DNA of 40,635 nucleotides from Pseudomonas citronellolis (lineage in GTDB: Bacteria > Pseudomonadota > Gammaproteobacteria > Pseudomonadales > Pseudomonadaceae): the NCBI RefSeq assembly GCF_029335315.1, contig NZ_JARJLT010000216.1, positions 1 through 40,635 on the forward strand, given 5' to 3'. Made by a program: the position numbers and the translations under genes. This document shows, piece after piece, positions 1-9,961 of this stretch. Under the pieces are notes generated by a model. It was not told where the DNA came from and searched no databases. It saw nothing but the letters and a program-made list of their open reading frames with translations. Numbering within the stretch: the first letter of the stretch is position 1; every line of letters starts with the position of its first letter.

Positions 1-84
1 GACCCAGTGACTCCGTCACGGCGTTGAACGCAGGAGCGCGTCGCGAAAATGCGGGATACGCCATTCGCTCGCGCCACGAAGACG

Positions 85-1098
85 TTACCAGCCCACGCCG
101 ATCCCCAGGGTGTAGCGCCGCTGGTTCACCCCGCCGTCTTCGGCGCTCAGGCGGTCCCACTCGCCCTTCAGGCTCAGCGCCGCCCAGGAGGTCAGCTTGT
201 AGCGGATGCCCGCCTCGCTATCGACTTCGTAGTCGACCTTGGACGACAGCGGCTTGCCCACCTCGCCGTTGGTGAATATCTCGAACTGCTTGGCGAACAG
301 GTAGCGGTTGTAGTCCCACTTCATGCTCGCCGAGTAGAAGTGGTCCTTCTGGTTGTCGACGAACTCGTAGTCGTTGCGGTTGATCAGCCCGGCCAGCGAG
401 AAGGAGCCCAGCTCGTCGTCCCAGAACTGGTAGCCGGGGCCGGTACCGACGGTGCGCTTCTTCTCCAGCTCCTCGACCCAGTCGCGCTTGTACTGGGTCT
501 TGCCCTGCCAGAACCAGTGCTCGTCGATGAAGCGGTCCAGGGCGTATTCCACCGAGTAGTTGTTGACGCTGACCGAGTCGTCCTTCTTCTCGCGGTTGTA
601 GTCGCCCTGCAGGTTGTGCCGCCACATGCCGTGGCGGGCGTTGGTCTTGAAGTCGATGTCGTAATCCTCGACATCGTTCTCGGCCATGGTGTGGTCGACG
701 GAGAAGTCCACCTGGCCCTTCCACACCCAGTCCTGCAACAGCGGGCGTGGCGGCACAATCTGCTCGATGCTGGCCAGCGGCACGGTTTCCTCGCTTCCGT
801 TGACCAGGGTGACCTTGCCCGGCTCGGCGGCCTTCAGGCCCTTGGAGTGCTCGCCAGTGGCGTCCTGGTCATGCTTCACCAGCAGGTTCTGCTCGGTCTG
901 CAGGGTGGCGATCTTGTCGCCGGTGAGGGTGACCTCGCCGGCGTAGTCGGTGGCCAGCACCAGGCGACCGCCGTCGTAGAGCTTGATCTTACCGGTCAGC
1001 CGGTCACCGTTCTTCAACCAGACGGTATCGGCCAGGGAAGACAACGGGGCGGCGGCAACGGCGAGGCACAGCAGGGTTCTGGACAGCATGAGCGGCAT
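85..1098 (-). CDS. DUF481 family outer-membrane protein (YdiY-like)
   Basis: The 337-residue protein opens with a Sec signal peptide (about residues 1-23: a basic start, a Leu/Ala-rich core and an Ala-rich cleavage zone). The first third of the mature part is a small beta-rich region (WLKNGDRLTGKI, then the glycine-rich stretch around residues 40-90). From about residue 120 to the C-terminal GVGW come alternating aromatic and polar strands typical of the DUF481 beta-barrel, ending in an aromatic residue as outer-membrane proteins usually do. The family is assigned to the outer membrane and the function is not established; some members are called salt-induced proteins. Start at 1098 is chosen, with an alternative ATG at 1089 (Met4). 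The Shine-Dalgarno is weak in both cases. Its leader contains a terminator-like hairpin at 1116-1147. It is divergent from the alkyltransferase-like gene. Confidence 0.85.
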   Translation of the reverse strand: MPLMLSRTLLCLAVAAAPLSSLADTVWLKNGDRLTGKIKLYDGGRLVLATDYAGEVTLTGDKIATLQTEQNLLVKHDQDATGEHSKGLKAAEPGKVTLVNGSEETVPLASIEQIVPPRPLLQDWVWKGQVDFSVDHTMAENDVEDYDIDFKTNARHGMWRHNLQGDYNREKKDDSVSVNNYSVEYALDRFIDEHWFWQGKTQYKRDWVEELEKKRTVGTGPGYQFWDDELGSFSLAGLINRNDYEFVDNQKDHFYSASMKWDYNRYLFAKQFEIFTNGEVGKPLSSKVDYEVDSEAGIRYKLTSWAALSLKGEWDRLSAEDGGVNQRRYTLGIGVGW

Positions 1099-1115
1099 TC
1101 ATCTTGGATGGCTGG

Positions 1116-1157
1116 AAAAAAAGCCGGGCATTATCCCGATACCCGGCACCAGAGCAA
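1116..1157 (-). promoter_or_regulatory. Leader hairpin with T-run and candidate promoter upstream of the DUF481 gene
   Basis: On the minus strand GCCGGG (1147-1142) pairs with CCCGGC (1128-1123) across a 13-nt loop and is followed by seven T (1122-1116), the pattern of an intrinsic terminator, only about 18 nt before the DUF481 start. No minus-strand gene lies upstream that needs it. The same bases also hold a candidate promoter: TTGCTC (1157-1152), a 16-bp spacer and GATAAT (1135-1130). Transcription could therefore start just inside or after the hairpin, or an upstream transcript could be attenuated here. The sequence alone does not decide between them. Confidence 0.45.
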
Positions 1158-1218
1158 CGACTGACCGGCCTGCATGCGCGGAGTTCAACTGGATGGATGA
1201 AGGGTTCTTCCGACATCA

Positions 1219-1246
1219 TTGCCTCGACGAACGCGGGCGCTATGCT
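1219..1246 (+). promoter_or_regulatory. Candidate sigma70 promoter of the alkyltransferase-like gene
   Basis: TTGCCT (1219-1224), a 16-bp spacer and TATGCT (1241-1246) lie 34 bp before the ATG at 1281. The predicted leader is about 28 nt and contains GGAAA as the ribosome site. Confidence 0.45.
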
Positions 1247-1280
1247 GCCCGACAGGCCCGCCGCCACCGGAAACCCCGCC

Positions 1281-1658
1281 ATGCCCCCGAAAAGCAAAGC
1301 CTCGCCGCCGCCCCCCGCCGACCTCGGCCTGGAGAGCCTGCAGGTACGCCGCGAGGCCATCTACCTGGCGCTGGCCCAGGTGCCCGAGGGCCACGTGGTG
1401 AGCTACGGCGAGCTGGCCCGCATGGCCGGCCTGGGTCGCGCCGCGCGCCTGGTCGGCAAGGTGCTCAGCCAGCTGCCGGAAGGCTCGAAGCTGCCCTGGC
1501 ACCGGGTGATCGCCGCCGGCGGGCGGATCAGCCTGCCGCTGGGCAGCCCCGGCGGCGACGAGCAACGGGCACGATTGCGCGCCGAGGGTGTCCGAATCCA
1601 TAACGATCGGGTGGACATACGTCGGCACGGCTGGCTTCACGGCGGGCTCTGCGAGTAG
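1281..1658 (+). CDS. Alkyltransferase-like (ATL) DNA-binding protein, MGMT/Ogt family
   Basis: The 125-residue protein is the C-terminal DNA-binding domain of the O6-alkylguanine-DNA alkyltransferase family. It keeps the helix-turn-helix signature SYGELARMAG (residues 41-50), the Arg finger in GRAARLVG (52-59) and the active-site block LPWHRVIAAGGR (71-82). The acceptor Cys of PCHR is Trp (W73), which defines ATL proteins: they bind and flip O6-alkylguanine but cannot take the alkyl group, and are thought to hand the lesion to nucleotide excision repair. The reading frame is open further upstream (to 1104), but the ATG at 1281 is preferred: it has GGAAA about 11 nt upstream and gives the normal family length, whereas the extension is low-complexity and overlaps the promoter. 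It ends 35 bp before ampG. Confidence 0.9.
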   Translation: MPPKSKASPPPPADLGLESLQVRREAIYLALAQVPEGHVVSYGELARMAGLGRAARLVGKVLSQLPEGSKLPWHRVIAAGGRISLPLGSPGGDEQRARLRAEGVRIHNDRVDIRRHGWLHGGLCE

Positions 1659-1693
1659 AGTTCGCGTAATTTTTTGCGCGCTGGAAACCATTC

Positions 1694-3502
1694 ATGAAGA
1701 AGCACTCCTGGCGAGAGGCACTGGTTGCCTACAAGTCTCCCGCCAGTCTCGCGCTTTTGCTGCTCGGCTTCGCCGCCGGGCTGCCGACGATGCTGGTCTT
1801 CACCACACTCTCGGTGTGGCTGCGGGAGGCCGGCGTAGCGCGGGAAACCATCGGTTTCGCCAGCTGGCTAGGGCTGGTCTACGCGTTCAAGTGGGTGTGG
1901 TCGCCGATGCTCGACCAGTGGCGCCTGCCGCTGATCGGCCGGCTCGGGCGGCGGCGCTCCTGGCTGGTGTTCTCCCAGGCGCTGATCGCCGTCGGCCTGC
2001 TCGGCATGGCGCTGTGCAACCCGCAGTCTCACCTGCCCTGGCTGATCGGCCTGGCCCTGGTGGTGGCCTTCGCCTCGGCCACCCAGGACATCGCCATCGA
2101 CGCCTACCGCCTGGAGATCGCCGAGAACACCCGCCAGGCGGCGTTGGCCGCCTGCTACATGACCGGCTATCGCGGCGCCGTGCTGCTGGCCAGCGCCGGC
2201 GCGCTGTTCCTCGCCGAATGGCTGGGCTCCAGCAGCCTGCACTACAGCCAGGCGGCCTGGGGCATGACCTACGCGCTGTTCTCCCTGCTGATCCTGCCCG
2301 GCCTGCTCACCAGCCTGCTGATCCGCGAGCCGGAAGTGAACGTGCAGCCGCAGACCCTGGGCAACTCCGCCTTCCCCTTCAACCACCAGTTGCTCTCGGT
2401 GCTGCAACTGCTGGTGCTGCTGATTTCGCTGCCGGCCATGCTCACCGCGCTGACCAACCAGGCCTGGCCACGGGCGGGGCTCTACGCCCTGTTCATCGCG
2501 GTGTGCATGACCCCGCGCGGGCGCAAGCAGATCCGCCCGGTGCGCGAGCTGATCTCGCGGGTGCGCAGGCCTCTGCTGATCGCCGCCCACGGCAAGGGCG
2601 TGCCGCAATTCGACTTCGTCCACCAGGCGGTGTCGGTGATCGTGCTGATCATCCTGCTGGTGACCGGCACGGCCATGGCCAACTCGGCCAACGCCGGCAA
2701 GTGGTGGCTTGCCAGCCTCTACCTGCTGATCGCCGTGAGCTGCCTGTCGGCGCCCGGCCGCCTGCTGATGGCGCCGGTGCTGACGCCGATCACCGAATTC
2801 ATCCGCCGCTACCGCTGGCAGGCGCTGTTGCTGCTCGGGCTGATCTCCACCTACCGGCTCTCGGACACGGTGATGGGGGTGATGGCCGGGGTGTTCTACA
2901 TCGACATGGGCTTCTCCAAGGAAGTCATCGCCACCGTCAGCAAGCTGTTCGGGGTGATCATGACCCTGGTCGGCGCAGCGGCTGGCGGCGTCCTCATCGC
3001 CCGCTTCAACATCCTGCCGATCCTGTTCATCGCCGGCGCCGCCTCGGCCGGCACCAACCTGCTGTTCGCCATGCTCGCGCACATGGGCCCGATCACCGAC
3101 CCGACGGTGCTCGGCCAGGACGTCTTCAGCCTGCTGCGCGAACTGGAACCCCACGTCAGCATGTTCGTGCTGACCATCATGCTCGACAACTTCAGCGGCG
3201 GCCTGGCCGCCTCGGCCTTCGTCGCCTACCTGTCGAGCCTGACCAACCTGAAGTTCTCCGCCACCCAGTACGCCATGCTCAGCTCCACCATGCTGCTGCT
3301 GCCGCGCTTCATCGGCGGCTACTCGGGCAAGATGGTCGAGCACATGGGCTACGAGCACTTCTTCTTCGTCACCGCCGTGCTCGGCATCCCCACCCTGCTG
3401 CTGATCGGCTGGCTGTGGCTGCGCCGCCACAACGGCATGCCCGATGGCGTGCCGAGCGAACCGGAAGAACCGAGCGCCCCTCCGCGCAGCACAAGTTCGT
3501 AG
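1694..3502 (+). CDS. ampG: Muropeptide permease AmpG (MFS)
   Basis: The 602-residue, highly hydrophobic protein belongs to the major facilitator superfamily. AmpG imports anhydro-muropeptides (GlcNAc-anhMurNAc peptides) from the periplasm for cell-wall recycling, and so supplies the signal that induces the AmpC beta-lactamase through AmpR. Visible AmpG features are the opening segment with LGFAAGLPTML (about residues 24-34), SATQDIAIDAYRLEI in the middle of the N half and DNFSGGLAASAFVAYLSSL in the C half. It is longer than the E. coli protein (about 490 residues) because of an insert around residues 215-385 with additional membrane segments, as in other Pseudomonas AmpG. The start has GGAAA about 10 nt upstream. 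The short gap to the ATL gene suggests possible cotranscription. REP palindromes begin right at its stop codon. Confidence 0.93.
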   Translation: MKKHSWREALVAYKSPASLALLLLGFAAGLPTMLVFTTLSVWLREAGVARETIGFASWLGLVYAFKWVWSPMLDQWRLPLIGRLGRRRSWLVFSQALIAVGLLGMALCNPQSHLPWLIGLALVVAFASATQDIAIDAYRLEIAENTRQAALAACYMTGYRGAVLLASAGALFLAEWLGSSSLHYSQAAWGMTYALFSLLILPGLLTSLLIREPEVNVQPQTLGNSAFPFNHQLLSVLQLLVLLISLPAMLTALTNQAWPRAGLYALFIAVCMTPRGRKQIRPVRELISRVRRPLLIAAHGKGVPQFDFVHQAVSVIVLIILLVTGTAMANSANAGKWWLASLYLLIAVSCLSAPGRLLMAPVLTPITEFIRRYRWQALLLLGLISTYRLSDTVMGVMAGVFYIDMGFSKEVIATVSKLFGVIMTLVGAAAGGVLIARFNILPILFIAGAASAGTNLLFAMLAHMGPITDPTVLGQDVFSLLRELEPHVSMFVLTIMLDNFSGGLAASAFVAYLSSLTNLKFSATQYAMLSSTMLLLPRFIGGYSGKMVEHMGYEHFFFVTAVLGIPTLLLIGWLWLRRHNGMPDGVPSEPEEPSAPPRSTSS

Positions 3503-3503
3503 G

Positions 3504-3530
3504 GCGCATAACGCCTACGGCGTTATCCGC
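3504..3530. repeat. REP-like palindrome, type 1
   Basis: A 12-bp inverted repeat (GCGCATAACGCC / GGCGTTATCCGC, one mismatch) with the 3-nt loop TAC starts two bases after the ampG stop codon. I recognise this as a repetitive extragenic palindrome type found in many Pseudomonas genomes. It may stabilise the ampG mRNA 3' end. Confidence 0.7.
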
Positions 3531-3534
3531 CGAA

Positions 3535-3599
3535 TCGCGGACAAAGTCCGCTCCTACAGCGCCAGGAAGCACGAGCGTAGGAGCGGACTCCGTCCGCGA
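3535..3599. repeat. REPIN-like inverted pair of REP sequences
   Basis: Two 23-bp arms (3535-3557 and 3577-3599) are inverted copies differing at two positions and separated by 19 bp. Each arm contains GTAGGAGCGGACTCCGTCCG or its near copy, the common Pseudomonas REP consensus. A pair in this head-to-head form is a REPIN, normally mobilised by a RAYT transposase encoded elsewhere. None is encoded in this window. Confidence 0.8.
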
Positions 3600-3649
3600 T
3601 TGGACTTACCGGCCATACCGGACAGCGCGGATAGCGGCGCAGAAACGAC

Positions 3650-3676
3650 AAAGGCCGGCATATAGCCGGCCTTTTT
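3650..3676. terminator. Bidirectional rho-independent terminator between ampG and the mscS-type gene
   Basis: AAAGGCCGGC (3650-3659), loop ATATA and GCCGGCCTTTTT (3665-3676) form a strong GC stem flanked by A and T runs. It sits between converging genes and fits termination in both directions. Confidence 0.9.
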
Positions 3677-3689
3677 CATGGGCTCGCCC

Positions 3690-4538
3690 TCAGTCGACGA
3701 AGGCTTCCTCCTCGGAACCCCGGACCACCCGCACTACCCGGCCCGGCACGGCCAGGTCGATGCCGCGGTCGCGCAGGCACAGGCGCACCTGCTCGTTGAG
3801 CATGAAGGTCACCGCGCCGAAGTCGCCGTTGGCGGTCCACAGGCGCAGCGACAGGGTCACCGAGTTCTCGCCCAGGGCCGCGACCACCACCACCGGCGCC
3901 GGGCTCTTCAGCACGCGCGGGTCCTGCGCCAGCTCCAGGAGCATCGCGCGGGCGGCGTCCAGGTCGGCGTCGAAGGCCAGCTTGAGGTCGAAGATCACCT
4001 GGCGCGTGGCCTGGCTCGAGACGTTGGTGATGATGCCGTTGGACAGCGCGCCGTTGGGCATGATCACCGTGCGGTTGTCACCGGTGCGCAGCACGGTGTG
4101 GAAGATCTGGATGCTGTCCACGGTGCCGGAAACGCCCATCGCCTCGATGGCGTCGCCGATCTTGAACGGGCGGAACAGCAGGATCAGCACGCCGCCGGCG
4201 AAGTTCGCCAGGCTGCCCTGCAGGGCCAGGCCGATGGCCAGGCCGGCGGCGCCGATGGCGGCGACGAAACTGGTGGTCTGGATGCCGATCATCGACGCCA
4301 CGCTGACCACCAGGAGAATCTTCAGGACGATGTTCACCAGGCTGCCGATGAACCCCTGCAGGGTCTTGTCCACCCGCTGGTTGGCCAGCAGGCCGCCGAC
4401 CCGGCGGGTCACCAGGTTGATCAGCCACCAGCCGATGAGCAGGGTGAGCAGCGCCAGCACGGCGTTGCCCAGGTAACTGAGCACCACCGGCGTCCAGGCC
4501 TCCGCGCTCCGTACTATCTGGTCGTAATGCATATCCAT
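3690..4538 (-). CDS. Small-conductance mechanosensitive channel, MscS family
   Basis: The 282-residue protein has three N-terminal membrane segments, the third being the pore-lining helix with the Gly/Ala-rich pattern GAAGLAIGLALQGSLANFAGG (about residues 100-120), followed by LLFRPFKIGD at the start of the beta domain and the C-terminal alpha/beta domain. The topology and length match MscS (286 residues in E. coli), the inner-membrane channel that opens under membrane tension to release solutes on hypo-osmotic shock. The start at 4538 has a strong AGGGGG site upstream; an in-frame extension to 4595 would run through a palindrome and is rejected. It lies downstream of yajQ on the same strand, 118 bp away. 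Confidence 0.92.
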   Translation of the reverse strand: MDMHYDQIVRSAEAWTPVVLSYLGNAVLALLTLLIGWWLINLVTRRVGGLLANQRVDKTLQGFIGSLVNIVLKILLVVSVASMIGIQTTSFVAAIGAAGLAIGLALQGSLANFAGGVLILLFRPFKIGDAIEAMGVSGTVDSIQIFHTVLRTGDNRTVIMPNGALSNGIITNVSSQATRQVIFDLKLAFDADLDAARAMLLELAQDPRVLKSPAPVVVVAALGENSVTLSLRLWTANGDFGAVTFMLNEQVRLCLRDRGIDLAVPGRVVRVVRGSEEEAFVD

Positions 4539-4575
4539 GGAATGGGGCCCCCTAGGTATTCGATGCGTGGAAATG

Positions 4576-4603
4576 CGAACGCCATGGCGAACCATGGCGT
4601 TCG
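4576..4603 (-). other. Perfect 12-bp hairpin with a UUCG-type loop between yajQ and the mscS-type gene
   Basis: CGAACGCCATGG (4576-4587) and CCATGGCGTTCG (4592-4603) are perfect inverted copies around a 4-nt loop that reads TTCG on the transcribed minus strand, a very stable tetraloop. The bases after it (CATTTCC) are not a clear T-run, so it is at best a weak terminator. It could instead be an mRNA-stabilising or regulatory structure in the channel-gene leader. Confidence 0.6.
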
Positions 4604-4610
4604 GTGTTCG

Positions 4611-4641
4611 CCGGGCGACACTCTATTGCGACGCCGCCCGG
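4611..4641 (-). other. Second inverted repeat downstream of yajQ
   Basis: CCGGGCG (4611-4617) pairs with CGCCCGG (4635-4641) across a 17-nt loop, just after the yajQ stop codon at 4657. With the hairpin at 4576-4603 it makes two consecutive structures in the 118-bp gap. No T-run follows. Confidence 0.4.
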
Positions 4642-4656
4642 TCGACGAGGTTCCGC

Positions 4657-5221
<565 letters not shown>

Positions 5222-5287
5222 TGAGCCACAAGCACGCGACCGGTCCGGAACCGGCGACGCCCCCTCTCCCCCCTCGAGCACCATCCC

Positions 5288-6253
5288 ATGCCTACCAACC
5301 ATCTGAGCATCCTGGTGGTCGACGACGCGAAATTCTCCAGCGCCATGATCGGCCGCGCCCTGAGCCAGGCCGGTTACCAGAACGTGCGCTTCGCCAGCAG
5401 CGCCAGCGAGGCCCTGCAGCTGCTCGAGCAGGAGCCGGTGAGCGTGCTCCTGGCCGACTGGCTGATGCCGGAGATGGACGGCCTGGAGCTGACCGCACGG
5501 GTGCGCCAGCTCGACGAGAGCGGCGACCACTACACCTACATCATCCTGCTCACCGGCAAGGAAGGCGACAACGTGCTCGCCGAGGCCTTCGACCGCGGCG
5601 TCGACGACTTCGTCAGCAAGACCGCCATGAGCGAGCAACTGGTGCCGCGCGTGCTGGCCGCCGACCGCCTGTGCAACACCCTGCAGCGCCTGCTGGTGGA
5701 AAACCGCCTGCTCACCGAAAACATCAACCGCCTGGAAGAGCGCAACCTGGTGGACGCCGCCACCGGCCTGGGCAACCTGCGCTACCTGCGGCAGAAACTC
5801 GCCGACAGCATCCGCCAGGTGGAATCCCGTGGCGGCGCCATGTGCTACCTGCTGATCGGCATTCCGGCGCTGCTGGAGCGCGACGCACAGCGTTTCCCGG
5901 GTTTCCACCACGAGCTGCTGCACGGCATCGGCCGGCGCCTGCAGCAACTGGTGCGGCCGCTGGACGTGCTGACGCGCATCGACGAGCAGCATTTCGGCCT
6001 CATCACCCTGATCGAAGATCTGCAGGAGTGCTCGCCGAGCAGCTTCCGCCGCCTGCACGAAGGCCTCAACCTCAAGGCCTTCAAGACCAGCCAGGGCTTC
6101 GTCAGCCTCAAGGCCGGCATAGCCCTGGTGGGCCTGGACGCCAAATCGCTGCCGGTGCAGGTGGAAGACCTGCTGGAACAGGCCCGCACCCTGCTGCCCG
6201 ACGCCTACGCCAGCGGGCGGATCAACGCCAGCCGGCTGCCCGGGGTGCGCTAG
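5288..6253 (+). CDS. Response regulator with receiver and degenerate GGDEF domain
   Basis: The 321-residue protein has an N-terminal receiver domain (about residues 5-125) with the acidic pair D12/D13, phosphoacceptor D57 in LLADWLMPEMDG, T89 and K111. After a helical linker (about 130-155) comes a GGDEF-like domain starting at DAATGLGNLRYL (usually D-x-LTGL-x-NR). The signature GGDEF is replaced by RIDEQHF, so Mg/GTP-binding residues are lost and cyclic-di-GMP synthesis is unlikely. The output is more probably by protein contact or nucleotide sensing. It is the first gene of a four-gene plus-strand unit that also holds a histidine kinase without its own receiver, which makes that kinase the natural partner. 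It corresponds in context to P. aeruginosa PA4396. Confidence 0.88.
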   Translation: MPTNHLSILVVDDAKFSSAMIGRALSQAGYQNVRFASSASEALQLLEQEPVSVLLADWLMPEMDGLELTARVRQLDESGDHYTYIILLTGKEGDNVLAEAFDRGVDDFVSKTAMSEQLVPRVLAADRLCNTLQRLLVENRLLTENINRLEERNLVDAATGLGNLRYLRQKLADSIRQVESRGGAMCYLLIGIPALLERDAQRFPGFHHELLHGIGRRLQQLVRPLDVLTRIDEQHFGLITLIEDLQECSPSSFRRLHEGLNLKAFKTSQGFVSLKAGIALVGLDAKSLPVQVEDLLEQARTLLPDAYASGRINASRLPGVR

Positions 6254-6265
6254 ACTTCGCGGTAA

Positions 6266-7207
<942 letters not shown>

Positions 7208-7252
7208 ACGGCGGGCTAACCTGCCCGCCCCGCCTTTCACCACAGAGCGTCT

Positions 7253-9310
<2,058 letters not shown>

Positions 9311-9313
9311 GGC

Positions 9314-9886
9314 ATGGGCTATCGGCTGTCGAAGATCTACACCCGCACCGGCGATGCCGGCGAAACCGGCCTGGCCGATGGCAGCCGGGTGCCCAAGCAC
9401 CACCCGCGCATCGAGGCGATCGGTTGCGTGGACGAATTGAACAGCCAATTGGGCCTGCTGCTGGCCGACCTGCAAGAGGCCCGCAGCGCCGCGCTGGACC
9501 AGTTGCTGACGGTGCTGGCACCGGTGCAGCATCGCCTGTTCGACCTCGGTGGCGAACTGGCGATGCCGGAATACCGCGCCCTCGACGACCTGGAGATCGC
9601 CCGCCTGGAGCAGGCCATCGATGCCTGGAACGAGGAGCTGGAGCCGCTCAAGGACTTCATCCTCCCCGGCGGCTCCCGGCTGGTGGCGCAGGTCCACGTG
9701 TGCCGCAGCCTGGCACGCAAGGCCGAGCGCCGCTGCCAGCAGCTCAACGCCGAAGAGCCGTTGCAGGGCGCGGGGCTGCGCTACCTGAACCGCCTGTCGG
9801 ACCTGCTGTTCGTCGCCGCGCGCATCGCCGCCAAACGCCAGGGCGTGGCCGAGGTGCTGTGGAAGGCGGCGGAAAAACCCGCCTGA
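9314..9886 (+). CDS. Cob(I)yrinic acid a,c-diamide / cob(I)alamin adenosyltransferase, PduO type
   Basis: The 190-residue protein opens with the PduO-family ATP-binding signature [18 protein letters not shown] (residues 9-26) followed by [14 protein letters not shown] (37-50). It has the C-terminal conserved [15 protein letters not shown] helix (about 157-171). The five-helix enzyme transfers the adenosyl group of ATP to cob(I)alamin to make coenzyme B12. It starts 3 bp after the histidine-kinase stop with GAGCTCTGAGG as ribosome site, so translation is probably coupled. This is the last gene of the unit. Confidence 0.93.
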   Translation: MGYRLSKIYTRTGDAGETGLADGSRVPKHHPRIEAIGCVDELNSQLGLLLADLQEARSAALDQLLTVLAPVQHRLFDLGGELAMPEYRALDDLEIARLEQAIDAWNEELEPLKDFILPGGSRLVAQVHVCRSLARKAERRCQQLNAEEPLQGAGLRYLNRLSDLLFVAARIAAKRQGVAEVLWKAAEKPA

Positions 9887-9899
9887 TCGACCTCACCCC

Positions 9900-9946
9900 G
9901 TAGGAGCGGGCCATGCCCGCGAATCGCGCGCATGGCGCGCTCCTAC
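9900..9946. repeat. REP-like palindrome between converging genes
   Basis: The 47-bp element begins GTAGGAGCG and ends CGCTCCTAC, an inverted 9-bp pair, with shorter internal palindromes (GGCCATGCCC and GCGCATGGCGC zones). It shares the GTAGGAGCGG head with the REPIN at 3535-3599 but has a different stem, so it is a different REP variant. It fills most of the 75-bp gap between the adenosyltransferase and nudix genes, and I see no separate T-run terminator here. Confidence 0.75.
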
Positions 9947-9961
9947 GATGGGAGTCGGCGC

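Noticed and set aside
1-84. Possible gene fragment at the left edge
   Set aside because: Only a 5-bp palindrome (7-19) and no start, stop or coding pattern that can be assigned. The DUF481 gene ends at 85, so this is its downstream flank.
1588-4476. A 962-codon plus-strand open frame over ampG and the mscS-type gene
   Set aside because: It runs out of frame through ampG, then through the REP repeats and terminator, then antisense to the channel gene. No real protein would span these.
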